Positions 42,763 through 51,208 of a stretch of 64,000 nucleotides of DNA are shown here, piece by piece. The stretch is from Hymenobacter persicinus (lineage in GTDB: Bacteria > Bacteroidota > Bacteroidia > Cytophagales > Hymenobacteraceae): positions 62,001 through 126,000 of the forward strand of contig NZ_SEWE01000004.1 of NCBI RefSeq assembly GCF_004167665.1. The letters run 5' to 3'. Both the position numbers and the translations under genes were made by a program. Each line of letters begins with the position of its first letter. Position 1 is the first letter of the stretch. The notes beneath the pieces were generated by a model. It did not search any database. It was not told the origin of the DNA and saw nothing but the letters and a program-made list of their open reading frames with translations.

Positions 42763-43128
42763 CTAATAGTTGCCGATGCTGAGCATCACCAGCGTGCAGG
42801 CTTCCTCAGTGCGGATGCCGCGCTGCTGGGCCAGCTTTTCCAGCTCCGCGTTTTCGGTGCCGGGGTTGAAGATGATGCGCTTCGGGTTCAGGTCGAGAAT
42901 GTAGTCGTACCAGGCGGGCTGGTTTTGCGGGCCCACGTAGAGCGTGACCGTGTCGATGCCCGATTCCGCGGGCCGGTCGGTGTGAATGTCGAGGCCGGCC
43001 ACCTGGCCTTTGCGGATGCCCACGGGCACTACTTCGTGACCGTGCTGCTTGAGTTGGTGCACGGCGCGAAACGAGTAACGGGCCGGATTGTCGCTGGCGC
43101 CGAGTACGAGGGTTTTCTTCTGTGTCAT
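42763..43128 (-). CDS. CoA-binding domain protein (YccU-like)
   Basis: 121 aa from ATG 43128. A single Rossmann domain with TLVLGASDNPARYSFRAVHQ at the N-terminus, VVPVGIRKGQVAG, and the conserved ending IIFNPGTENAELE, then ACTLVMLSIGNY. Homologous to the succinyl-CoA synthetase alpha N-terminal fold. Ligand CoA is assumed from the family; role unknown. Upstream in-frame residues are unlikely. Confidence 0.92.
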   Translation of the reverse strand: MTQKKTLVLGASDNPARYSFRAVHQLKQHGHEVVPVGIRKGQVAGLDIHTDRPAESGIDTVTLYVGPQNQPAWYDYILDLNPKRIIFNPGTENAELEKLAQQRGIRTEEACTLVMLSIGNY

Positions 43129-43304
43129 TACTACGGATAAAAAGAGGATGCGCTTTAGGTCCTTGTACGAAACCTGGCGGCGCCCGGTCGGACCAGGCGG
43201 CCCTGACTCCCCGGCTCCGGGGCCAAGATTACGCCGGACCCAGAAAGCAGCCACTCAGCGCCCGAAGCAGCGCAAGCCGGCCCAGTTGCGCGCAATAACC
43301 AGCC

Positions 43305-44873
43305 TTACCGGGCCATCAGCGCGGCGGCTTCGGCGCACCGCTCCCCGTCCATGGCCGCCGACACGATGCCGCCGGCGTAGCCCGCGCCTTCGCCGCAGGG
43401 AAACAGCCCCGTAATTTCGGGGTGCTGGAGCGTGTCCCGGTCGCGGGGAATGCGCACGGGGGCCGACGTGCGGCTTTCCACGCCCACAATCTGGGCCGCA
43501 TTGGTGGCGTAGCCGGGAATCTTGCGGCCAAAGTCGCGGAAACCCTGGCGGAGGCGGTCGGCGAGGGCCGGGCCCAGCACCTGCTCCATATCCACCGACA
43601 CGAGGCCGGGCTGGTAGGAGGTTTCGAGCAGCTCCGTCGACACCTTGCCCTGGAGGAAGTCGCCCAGGCGCTGGGCCGGAGCCCGCTGGGTGTGGCCGGC
43701 CAGGGCGCAGGCCCGCTGCTCGATTTCCTGCTGCAGGCGCAGGCCCGCCAGCTCGCCGTGCTGGGCCAGGTCCATGTCTTCAAGCTCAATGGCCGTCACG
43801 ATGCCCGAGTTGGCGAAGCGGGAGTCGCGGCGGCTGGGGCTCATGCCGTTTACCACCACTTCCCCGGAGGCCGTGGCCGCGGGCACGATAAAGCCGCCGG
43901 GGCACATGCAGAACGAAAACACGCCCCGCTGCTTGCCCTGCCACTGGGTTTGGTGCACCAGGGCGTAGGAAGCCGCCGGCAGCGGCCCCCGGTCCCGGAG
44001 TCGGTACTGGGCCTGGTCGATAAGCTGCTGGGGGTGCTCCACGCGCACGCCTAAGGCGAAAGGCTTGGCTTCGATGCGGACCCCGCGGCGGTGCAGCAGC
44101 TCGTAGATGTCGCGGGCCGAGTGGCCGGTGGCCAGAATCACGGCGTCGGCTTCCAGGGTTTCGCCGGTGGCCGTAACCACGCCGCGTAGGTGGTTTTGCT
44201 CCAGAATCAGGTCGTCGACCCGGGTGTCGAAGCGCACCTCGCCGCCGGCGGCCCGCACGCTGTCCCGCAGGGCCGCTACCACATAAGGTAGCTTATTGGT
44301 GCCGATGTGGGGGTGGGCATCAACGAGAATGTCGGGAGTGGCCCCGTGCTGCACGAGCAGGCGCAGGATGCGCTGAATGTCGCCTCGCTTGGTGGCCCGG
44401 GTGTAGAGCTTGCCGTCGGAGTAGGTGCCTGCGCCGCCCTCGCCGAAGCAGTAGTTGGAGTCGGGGTTCACCACGTGCTCCTTGTTGAGGGCGGCCAGGT
44501 CGCGGCGGCGGGTGCGCACGTCCTTGCCGCGCTCCAGCACGATGGGTTTCAGGCCGAGCTCGATGCAGCGCAGGGCGGCAAAGAGCCCCGCCGGCCCGGC
44601 GCCCACGATAAGCACCGAGCGGTGGGCCCGGCTCACGTCGGGGTACTGAAACCAGGGCCCGAAGGTGTCGGCCGGGGGCGGGGTCAGCCAGATATCGGCC
44701 CGCAGGCGCACCAGGGGCTGCCGGCCGCGGGCGTCGATGCTGCGCTTGCGCAGGTGCACGAAGTCGGCCTGACCGGGCACCAGGCCGGCCGCGGCGAGCA
44801 GGGCCCGGTAGCGGGCAAATTCGTCGTAAGCCACTTCGGGCGGAAGCAGCACTTCAATTTCTCTCTTGGACAT
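43305..44873 (-). CDS. FAD-dependent dehydrogenase, COG2509-like
   Basis: 522 aa flavoprotein. N-terminal about 80 residues form a small alpha/beta domain, then the FAD dinucleotide fold VLIVGAGPAGLFAALRCIEL with GxGxxG. CFGEGGAGTYSDGKLYTR is a hallmark of this uncharacterised family, and FSFCMCPGGFIVPA adds two cysteines. The end GLFPCGEGAGYAGGIVSAA binds the flavin. Cytosolic, soluble. Substrate unknown. Confidence 0.93.
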   Translation of the reverse strand: MSKREIEVLLPPEVAYDEFARYRALLAAAGLVPGQADFVHLRKRSIDARGRQPLVRLRADIWLTPPPADTFGPWFQYPDVSRAHRSVLIVGAGPAGLFAALRCIELGLKPIVLERGKDVRTRRRDLAALNKEHVVNPDSNYCFGEGGAGTYSDGKLYTRATKRGDIQRILRLLVQHGATPDILVDAHPHIGTNKLPYVVAALRDSVRAAGGEVRFDTRVDDLILEQNHLRGVVTATGETLEADAVILATGHSARDIYELLHRRGVRIEAKPFALGVRVEHPQQLIDQAQYRLRDRGPLPAASYALVHQTQWQGKQRGVFSFCMCPGGFIVPAATASGEVVVNGMSPSRRDSRFANSGIVTAIELEDMDLAQHGELAGLRLQQEIEQRACALAGHTQRAPAQRLGDFLQGKVSTELLETSYQPGLVSVDMEQVLGPALADRLRQGFRDFGRKIPGYATNAAQIVGVESRTSAPVRIPRDRDTLQHPEITGLFPCGEGAGYAGGIVSAAMDGERCAEAAALMAR

Positions 44874-44984
44874 AGGGCGAAAGGTGTCGAGCCTTTAAAC
44901 CGAAAGGGGACGTGACCCGGCAAAGATACGGCGGAGCCCCGTACGAAGCCCCATCCTCCGCATCCGACCCGGGGCTGCCCTCAG

Positions 44985-45392
44985 CTAGTGCTGCTCGGCC
45001 CGGGCCCCGGCCAGGATCGAAACCGGGCGCTTGTCGGCGTCGATGGCCACGAAGGTAAATAGGCCCGACACGGCCTTGGTGCGCTCCTCGGAGTACATCT
45101 GCTCCACGAATAAATCCACGCGCACCTGCAGGCTGGTGTTGCCCACGCGCACCACGTTGCCGATCAGCTCGACGAGCGTGCCGCCGGGACTGGGGTGGGT
45201 GAAGTCGACCTTGTCGGAGGAAACGGTGACCATCTTGAGGCGGCTGAAGCGGGTGGCGCAGATAAAGGCCACCTCGTCCATCATATGCAGCGTGGCGCCG
45301 CCGAAGAGCGTGTCGTAGTGGTTGGTGGTGTTGGGAAATACCGCCTTGAAGATGCGGGTTTCGGCGCGGGCAATTTTCTCGGCGAGGCTCAT
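44985..45392 (-). CDS. Acyl-CoA thioesterase (hotdog fold)
   Basis: 135 aa from ATG 45392 (MSLAEKIARAETRIFKAVFP). HYDTLFGGATLHMMDEVAF is the catalytic helix with G-G and D, followed by VTVSSDKVDFTHPSPGGTLV and GLFTFVAIDADKRP. Same family as the gene at 25809-26330 but shorter. It is the first intact gene downstream of the cobalamin riboswitch, about 190 bases away, though no biochemical reason links it to B12. Confidence 0.9.
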   Translation of the reverse strand: MSLAEKIARAETRIFKAVFPNTTNHYDTLFGGATLHMMDEVAFICATRFSRLKMVTVSSDKVDFTHPSPGGTLVELIGNVVRVGNTSLQVRVDLFVEQMYSEERTKAVSGLFTFVAIDADKRPVSILAGARAEQH

Positions 45393-45582
45393 GGCGCTAG
45401 GGTACAGGGGAGAAGGGCGGAAAAATTCCTTGGCCGGTTTCCGGGCCGCCCACTCGTCGCAGAGCACTCAATCGGGAAGGTGCCACCAGCCCGGGCCGGC
45501 CGCCGGGCAAGGGCGCGGCGGGGCCAGTAAGGGCATCAGCTCCCGATAAAGGCCTTGTGGCGCGAAGGCAACCTTATCACTA
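45393..45582 (-). other. Leader between riboswitch and thioesterase, no recognisable gene
   Basis: About 190 bases. On the minus strand, just after the riboswitch, GATAAGGTTGCCTT and AAGGCCTTTATC can pair, a possible expression-platform hairpin without a T run. A 22-codon open frame from ATG 45536 to 45468 (MPLLAPPRPCPAAGPGWWHL) has no known match. The rest shows no features I can name. Confidence 0.4.
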
Positions 45583-45770
45583 AGACGAAAGGCAGGTCTC
45601 CTGACTTGTAACATTTTCCCCGCCCTTCTCAGGCCGGCCGGGGCCGGCCCAATGGGCTGCTTGCGGGGGAAAACGGCGTGGTTACTTACAGTAGCGCGTC
45701 TGTCCGGGATTTGCACCCGGTTCCCTGTTAGGGGCGGTATTACCCGCCCACCTCTCGTCGTCTGATGGAA
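45580..45770 (-). promoter_or_regulatory. Cobalamin (AdoCbl-type) riboswitch
   Basis: Read on the minus strand, the region carries the conserved core in order: GGGAACCGGGTGCAAATCC, then CGCTACTGTAAGTAACCACG, a long GC-rich variable stem, and finally AAGTCAGGAGACCTGCCT. These are the B12-box and junction signatures of the cobalamin riboswitch. Closing helix P1 pairs TCGTCT (45758-45763) with AGACGA (45583-45588). The usual targets (btuB-like receptor, cob genes, B12-independent enzymes) are absent downstream. Confidence 0.93.
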
Positions 45771-45826
45771 ATCAAACCAAGAATAACGGCGGCGAAGGTA
45801 GCGGTTTTACCAGGGTGGGCCCAAAC

Positions 45827-45859
45827 AAAAAAAGCTCCTTCCCGCGGTGGGGAAGGAGC
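45827..45859 (-). terminator. Rho-independent terminator
   Basis: On the minus strand GCTCCTTCC and GGAAGGAGC form the stem, followed by seven T. It ends the small helical gene at 45882-46226 before the riboswitch. Confidence 0.9.
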
Positions 45860-45881
45860 CCGCTTGACTTAAGGCGCGGAT

Positions 45882-46226
45882 TTATTCGGCCACCTCCGGC
45901 CGGCGCACCTCGCGGCCGTCCGTGCCTTTGGCAGTGCTCGAGCCATTCTTGCGGGGCCAGAACTCCTCCATCGATTGGTTGAAGCAGTTGAGCACCTGCG
46001 CCCGCACTTCGCCCGAGGAGTGGCGGAGCAGCGTGCCCAGCATGGCCCGGTACATTTCGGTGGTAACCTCCAGCCCTTTGGCACTTACCAGGCCGTGGTG
46101 GAGCAGGTCGCAGTTGGTCGCCACGGAGTTGGTGATAGAGTCGGCCAGGTCTTCACGAGCCTGGTCGGCTTCTTTGAATGATTGTTCCAAACGGGCGTTG
46201 ATTGAAGAGGTGGACTTCTGATCCAT
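45882..46226 (-). CDS. Small helical hypothetical protein
   Basis: 114 aa, all-helical and charged: LEQSFKEADQAREDLADSIT, then HHGLVSAKGLEVTTEMYRAM and NCFNQSMEEFWPRK. The amphipathic pattern recalls phasin-like or small structural proteins, but no family can be named. The last 25 residues are polar and disordered. Monocistronic, with its own terminator. Confidence 0.65.
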   Translation of the reverse strand: MDQKSTSSINARLEQSFKEADQAREDLADSITNSVATNCDLLHHGLVSAKGLEVTTEMYRAMLGTLLRHSSGEVRAQVLNCFNQSMEEFWPRKNGSSTAKGTDGREVRRPEVAE

Positions 46227-46459
46227 TGTCGAAAGAGAAGGTTACGGTGTCGGTGGCCTGAACCTGCCCAGCGGATTAAAAAGTTCACAAACCCGGGCAA
46301 TATTCTATCTAATTTGCCCCATGTACGGGCCCAGTGCAGGAGTCGGATTATACGAGACTCGCTCATTGTCTGTTCGCCACCGGGGCTGGAATCCGTTTAG
46401 CCTTGCCCACCTACTTGTCTGCCTCGCGCGCCCTGTCCGCCTTTTCGAGCCGTTTTCTT

Positions 46460-47778
46460 ATGCTGCCATCCGCTGCCCCTTCCGCCTCCGTATCCGCCGC
46501 GGCCCGCCTGCGCTCCATCTTCAGCGGGTCGGTGGGCAACCTGGTGGAGTGGTACGACTGGTACGTGTACTCGGCGTTTTCCCTGTACTTCGCCCCGGCC
46601 TTTTCCCCAAGGGCAACCTTACGGCCCAGCTGCTCAACACGGCCGCTATTTTCGCCGTGGGCTTTCTGATGCGCCCGCTCGGGGGCTGGCTGATGGGCGA
46701 ATACGCCGACCGCCGCGGCCGCAAGGCCGCCCTGCTGCTGTCGGTGCTGCTGATGTGCGCCGGCTCCCTGCTCATTGCCCTCACCCCGGGCTACGCCACC
46801 ATCGGCGTGGCGGCCCCGGTACTGCTGGTGGTGGCCCGGCTGGCCCAGGGGCTGAGCGTGGGCGGCGAATACGGCACCTCGGCCACTTACCTCAGCGAAA
46901 TGGCCGACCGGCGCCACCGGGGCTTCTACTCGAGCTTTCAGTACGTGACCCTCATTGCCGGGCAGCTGCTGGCCCTGCTCGTGCAGCTGGGGCTGCGCCA
47001 AGTGCTGACCGAGCCCCAGATGTACGCCTGGGGCTGGCGGGTGCCGTTTGTGGTGGGCGCCGCCGCGGCCGTCACGGCCCTGTACCTGCGCCGCAGCATG
47101 GCCGAAACTGAGGCCTTTGCCCAGCAGGAAACGGCTCCCGCCCCGGCGGTTAAGCGGGAAAGCAAGCTGGCCGTGCTGCTGCGCTACCCCGGCCCAGTGC
47201 TCACGGTGGTGGGCATGACGCTGGGCGGGACCATTGCCTTTTACACGTTCACCAACTACGCCCAGAAGTTCTTGGTCAACACCTCGGGCTTCAGCAAGGA
47301 CGAGGCCACGCTGATTTCATTCGGGGCCCTGGCCGTCACCATCGGGCTGCAGCCGCTGATGGGGGCGCTGTCGGATAGGGTGGGGCGGCGGCCGGTGCTG
47401 CTGTTTTTCGGGGTGGGCGCCACGCTCTTCACCGTGCCGCTGCTCACGCTGCTGAGCCGCACCCACGACGCCTGGACGGCCTTCGGCCTGCTGCTCATCG
47501 GGCTGGTTATTGTCAGCGGCTACACGGCCATCAATGCCATTGTGAAAGCCGAGCTGTTTCCGACCGAAATCCGGGCCCTGGGCGTGGGGCTGCCCTACGC
47601 CCTGACGGTGGCCATCTTCGGCGGCTCGGCCGAGTACGTAGCCCTGCAGGCCAAGGATATGGGCGTGGAAAGCTGGTACTACTGGTACGTGACCGGGTGC
47701 GCCGCCCTGTCGTTGCTCGTCTACCTGCGTATGTCCGACACGAAGCAAACCTCCCGCCTCGACGACGAGCCAAGCTAG
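46460..47778 (+). CDS. MFS transporter, metabolite:H+ symporter type (frameshifted)
   Basis: Would encode about 439 aa, 12 membrane helices, like KgtP/ProP permeases. The N-terminal frame from ATG 46460 gives GSVGNLVEWYDWYVYSAFSL, then YFAPAF, and breaks at 46601-46608. The next frame continues FPKGNLTAQLLNTAAIFAVG, FLMRPLGGWLMGEYADRRGR and SVGGEYGTSATYLSEMA, all family hallmarks. Adding one T to TTTTCCCC restores a single protein. Either a sequencing or assembly error or a recent inactivating mutation. The substrate is probably an organic acid, proline or betaine, by family. Confidence 0.85.
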
Positions 47779-47894
47779 GGCCGCGGCGCGTGCAACGCAG
47801 CCGGCCGGCTGGCGTCAGATAGGCTGCGGAGTTGAAACAAAAGCCGCATCTGCGTATTTTCAGTTCTCTCATTCACTCTCACGCCCCATTTTCC

Positions 47895-48434
47895 ATGACC
47901 ATGCGAAGCACTGCCCCCCGATTCCTGTTCGCCGCCGCCCTGCTGCTCAGCGGCCATGCCTACGCCCAGGACAACAAGATGCCCGAGGACAAGTCGAAGC
48001 GCCCCAGCCCGCCGGCCACCGTGACGACCACCGTGGGCGCGGCCACGGTCACTATCGACTACAGCCGCCCGGCCATGAAGGGCCGCAAGGTGTTTGGCGA
48101 GCTGGTGCCCTACAACGCCGTGTGGCGCACTGGGGCCAACGAGGCCACCACTTTTACCGTCGACAAGCCCGTCAAAATCGAGGGCCAGACCCTGCCCGCC
48201 GGCAAATACGCCCTGTTCACCATCCCGACGGCCACGGAGTGGACCATCATCTTCAACAAGACCGCTAATCAGTGGGGCGCCTTTAAGTACGACCCCAAGC
48301 AGGACGCGCTGCGGGTAAAAGTGAAGGCCAAAAAGACCGCCGCCCCCGTCGAGCAGTTCACCATCACGGCGGATAAAGCCGGCAAGGTGAGCCTGATGTG
48401 GGAAAATTCCCAGGCCGATTTTATGGTGAAGTAA
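47895..48434 (+). CDS. DUF2911 domain-containing secreted protein
   Basis: 179 aa from ATG 47895, with a signal peptide (FLFAAALLLSGHAYAQ). The DUF2911 core is clear: VTIDYSRPAMKGRKVFGELV, then PYNAVWRTGANEATTF, LPAGKYALFTIPTATEWTII and NKTANQWGAFKYD. Periplasmic beta-sandwich of unknown function, very common in Bacteroidota. Followed by a strong bidirectional terminator. Confidence 0.95.
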   Translation: MTMRSTAPRFLFAAALLLSGHAYAQDNKMPEDKSKRPSPPATVTTTVGAATVTIDYSRPAMKGRKVFGELVPYNAVWRTGANEATTFTVDKPVKIEGQTLPAGKYALFTIPTATEWTIIFNKTANQWGAFKYDPKQDALRVKVKAKKTAAPVEQFTITADKAGKVSLMWENSQADFMVK

Positions 48435-48448
48435 CCGCGAATCAACCC

Positions 48449-48497
48449 AAACAGCCCCCGGAGTGCAGCATCAACGGCTGCGCTCCGGGGGCTGTTT
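48449..48497. terminator. Bidirectional hairpin terminator
   Basis: AAACAGCCCCCGGAG-GCAGC and GGCTGC-CTCCGGGGGCTGTTT arms between convergent genes. Confidence 0.88.
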
Positions 48498-48510
48498 GCG
48501 TAATGTCCGA

Positions 48511-49287
48511 CTAGCGCGGCCGCAGCAGCTGCGTGCCGTTTCCGAAGACAACCGGGGCCGTTTCTATCTTCTCGGCGGTGGCCCCGGGGTAGTTGACGGT
48601 GAAATAAAGGACCGGATTGTCATCGTTGGCGCAGGAGTAGCCAATAACGTCGCCCTGGGCAACGCGCTGCCCGATACGAACCGTGGCACTCTGCTGCCGC
48701 AGATTCTGGTACCACGCGTAGCTGCCGTCCTCGTGGATGATAATAACGAAGTTGCCATCGGAGCCTCGGTTGCGCCGCGCGTCTTGTCGCAGGGTAGCCA
48801 CGATACCTTCCCGGGCGGCGCAGAGGGCGGTGCCGCCCGGGAGCGGAAAGAAATATGGGTACCAGGGCTCGGGCCCATTTCCTTTGCGGGTAATGATGTG
48901 CGGCGGTTCAGCCGGGACAGCGGACTGGTACGGGAGCCTGTACACGTAGGCCGTATCGGGCAGCTGTCCGGTGTAGATACCAAGCTGGTTGGGAGCGTAA
49001 TAGCGGAAGTAGAAGGGTTGGTCGGGCTCGGGCGTGAACGTGGTCAACAGTTGGGGCTTCTTGCCTGGAAAAACCACGATGCGGGCTGGCAGGGGCACGC
49101 TACTGGTCACGTGGCGCAGGTCGGCGCGGAGGTAGACGGTGTAAGGCACAAACCCACTATTTTGGGAAAACACTGAAGTGCTGCCATCCGCATTGGTGAC
49201 CTGGGAAGTGTGCGCCAACTTGGGCTGCTGGCCGAAAACGGGGCCACTTAACCCCAGCGCCGTGCATAGTAGTAGCAAGCCTTTCAT
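48511..49287 (-). CDS. M23 (LytM)-like secreted protein, catalytic residues degenerate
   Basis: 258 aa with a signal peptide (LLLLCTALGLSGPVFG). The C-terminal half follows the M23 fold: GGTALCAAREGIVATLRQ, then NFVIIIHEDGSYAWYQNL, VRIGQRVAQGDVIGY and NPVLYFTV. In active M23 enzymes the Y-x-H-L and H-x-H-F-E-V motifs carry zinc ligands; here they read WYQNL and VLYFTV, so the ligands are missing. It is therefore probably a pseudoenzyme that binds peptidoglycan or regulates another hydrolase. Fold assigned from strand order; confidence moderate. Confidence 0.85.
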   Translation of the reverse strand: MKGLLLLCTALGLSGPVFGQQPKLAHTSQVTNADGSTSVFSQNSGFVPYTVYLRADLRHVTSSVPLPARIVVFPGKKPQLLTTFTPEPDQPFYFRYYAPNQLGIYTGQLPDTAYVYRLPYQSAVPAEPPHIITRKGNGPEPWYPYFFPLPGGTALCAAREGIVATLRQDARRNRGSDGNFVIIIHEDGSYAWYQNLRQQSATVRIGQRVAQGDVIGYSCANDDNPVLYFTVNYPGATAEKIETAPVVFGNGTQLLRPR

Positions 49288-49315
49288 ACGTCGTTGTCAG
49301 CCGGCGGCCTGCCTT

Positions 49316-50299
49316 TTATTGAACTGCCCGCACTTCTTCCAGGATGCTGTCAACCCAGCCTTTGCCCCATTCTTCGAGGTCCTGCTCGGTCCAGAGCTGG
49401 GGGTAGAAGATGCGCTTCTGAAACTTGGGAGGCAGGTACTTCTTCCAGTTGGTGCCGCCGGTGGCCGCCAGTGCGGTCGGGTCGCGCTCCAGGTAGCGCA
49501 CCGCCGACTTATAGTGCATCAGGGGCCAGTTCACGTTCACGTTCACGTCGAGCTGCTTGAGGGCGCGCAACAGGCGCGGGTGCTGGCGCTCGGCTTCGGG
49601 CAGGCGCTGCACTACGCTCCACACGTTCCGGTCGTGGTAGTCGGCGGCGTGGCGGGCCAGCTGGTCGGTGTACTTCTCCTCGAACTGAATCAGGGTCAGG
49701 GCCTTGGCTCCGGTTTCCTCAATAGTAGCCCCGGCTTTCCAGTAGATGCAGCCCATGAGCTCATCGTGGGCGGCGGCCTCGCCCAGCAGGCGGCGCTTTT
49801 CCTGGTTGAGCAGGTTGTTCAGGTCAGTGCTGGCAATTTCAATCATGCGGTACTGGGCGCTCTGGAAGCCCGAGGCGGGCATCAGGGCCATGCGGAACTG
49901 CAGAAACTGCTGCTTGTCCATGCCGTCGACCATCACGTCGAACGAGTCGATCAGGTTCTCGAAGTAGCGGTTGATGCGGCCTACGCGCAGCACCAGCTCG
50001 CCCACGGTGGGTTCGCGCAGCTGCCCGATCTGCTCGTACTCGCAGAGGCAGAGCTTGAAGTAGAGCTCCGTAATCTGGTGGTACATGATAAAAATCCGCT
50101 CGTCGGGAATCTGGGTGAGCGGGCGCTGCAAACTCAGCAGCGTGTCGAGCTCGATGTAGTCCCAGTAGTTGACGTAGTCGGCGTAGTACAAGCCTTCCAG
50201 GTAGCCGGCCAAGTCCTGACCGTCAGCGGCATACTTGCGCTGGAGTCGTCGGAGCTGCTCGAGTACGGCGGGCGAGAATTCGTCCTCGGGGGTGGTCAT
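49316..50299 (-). CDS. Tryptophan 2,3-dioxygenase family protein
   Basis: 327 aa from ATG 50299. Heme enzyme opening the indole ring of tryptophan in the kynurenine pathway. YVNYWDYIELDTLLSLQ, FIMYHQITELYFKLCLCE (distal-pocket His and substrate contacts), then SGFQSAQYRMIEIAS and WPLMHYKSAVRYLE (proximal His region) with TGGTNWKKYLPP near the end. The large upstream extension in the same frame is nonconserved and rejected. No kynureninase or kynurenine 3-monooxygenase gene is adjacent. Confidence 0.93.
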   Translation of the reverse strand: MTTPEDEFSPAVLEQLRRLQRKYAADGQDLAGYLEGLYYADYVNYWDYIELDTLLSLQRPLTQIPDERIFIMYHQITELYFKLCLCEYEQIGQLREPTVGELVLRVGRINRYFENLIDSFDVMVDGMDKQQFLQFRMALMPASGFQSAQYRMIEIASTDLNNLLNQEKRRLLGEAAAHDELMGCIYWKAGATIEETGAKALTLIQFEEKYTDQLARHAADYHDRNVWSVVQRLPEAERQHPRLLRALKQLDVNVNVNWPLMHYKSAVRYLERDPTALAATGGTNWKKYLPPKFQKRIFYPQLWTEQDLEEWGKGWVDSILEEVRAVQ

Positions 50300-50462
50300 G
50301 GGTGAGGGGTGGAGTGGGAGTGAGGGTGGGGAGTGGCTACAAAGAACGAAAAAGCCACCGAATGTGCCAGCCCCAGGCAACGCTTGGGCCGCGGGCAGCA
50401 TCTTTGGGCGTAACGACGCCCGCAGCCGCGCCCGGCCCCGTCGGAGCCGGCAGGAATAGGCG

Positions 50463-50492
50463 TTGGTTTCCCGCCCGAAACCCCTACTTTTA
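50463..50492 (+). promoter_or_regulatory. Putative promoter for sdaAB
   Basis: TTG at 50463-50465 and TACTTTTA at 50485-50492, separated by 19 bases. It resembles the Bacteroidota TTG/TAnnTTTG pair with one mismatch, and lies ten bases upstream of the start codon. Confidence 0.35.
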
Positions 50493-50501
50493 GCCCGTCT
50501 T

Positions 50502-51182
50502 ATGGCCGAGAAAAGCAGTATCTTCGATATGATCGGACCGGTAATGATTGGGCCCAGCTCCTCGCACACCGCCGGGGTGGTCCGCATTGCCAGCGCCGCC
50601 ATCCGCATCCTGGGCTCGGTGCCCACGCATGCCACCATCACCTTCTATAACTCCTTTGCCCGCACCTACGAGGGGCACGGCTCCGACCGCGCCATCGTGG
50701 CCGGCCTGCTGGGTATGGCCACCGACGACAAGCGCATCCGCGACGCCTTCGACCACGCCAAGGAGGCCGGGCTGACCTACGTGTTTCAGAGCGTGGGCAA
50801 CGCCAGCACCATGCACCCGAACACCATCCGCCTGCAGCTGCGCGACGAGCGCACGGGCCGGGAGGTGGAAGTTATCGGGCAGAGCCGCGGGGGCGGCGTG
50901 ATTCGCATCGTGGAGGTCGACGGCTTTCCGTCCGACTTCTCGGCTTCCCTGCACACGCTCATCATCGACGCCGACGACCGCACGGGCTCCATCGCCTTCA
51001 TTGCCTCCGTTATTGCCCACGACGACTGCAACATTGCCACCATGTTCGTGAGCCGCAAGGGCAAGAACGACGCGGCCCGGCAGTTCATCGAAATGGATTC
51101 GGGCCTGCGCGACATCACGCTCGAGTACCTGCGCCAGCTCAGCTGGGTGCACCGCGTAACTTATATTCCTAACATCGACTAA
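50502..51182 (+). CDS. sdaAB: L-serine ammonia-lyase, iron-sulphur type, beta subunit
   Basis: 226 aa from ATG 50502. Beta chain of the two-subunit iron-sulphur L-serine dehydratase that makes pyruvate and ammonia from serine. FDMIGPVMIGPSSSHTAGVV holds the P-S-S-S-H-T signature. HGSDRAIVAGLLGM follows, and the C-terminal ACT domain is seen in HTLIIDADDRTGSIAFIASV. The alpha chain (sdaAA) is not adjacent. Confidence 0.93.
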   Translation: MAEKSSIFDMIGPVMIGPSSSHTAGVVRIASAAIRILGSVPTHATITFYNSFARTYEGHGSDRAIVAGLLGMATDDKRIRDAFDHAKEAGLTYVFQSVGNASTMHPNTIRLQLRDERTGREVEVIGQSRGGGVIRIVEVDGFPSDFSASLHTLIIDADDRTGSIAFIASVIAHDDCNIATMFVSRKGKNDAARQFIEMDSGLRDITLEYLRQLSWVHRVTYIPNID

Positions 51183-51208
51183 GCGCCCCACCCCAGCCAC
51201 GCCCGGCT

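Noticed and set aside
45468-45716. 82-codon frame across the riboswitch
   Set aside because: Its first 45 codons coincide with conserved riboswitch sequence, so it is not a gene; only the last 22 codons remain as a weak possibility.
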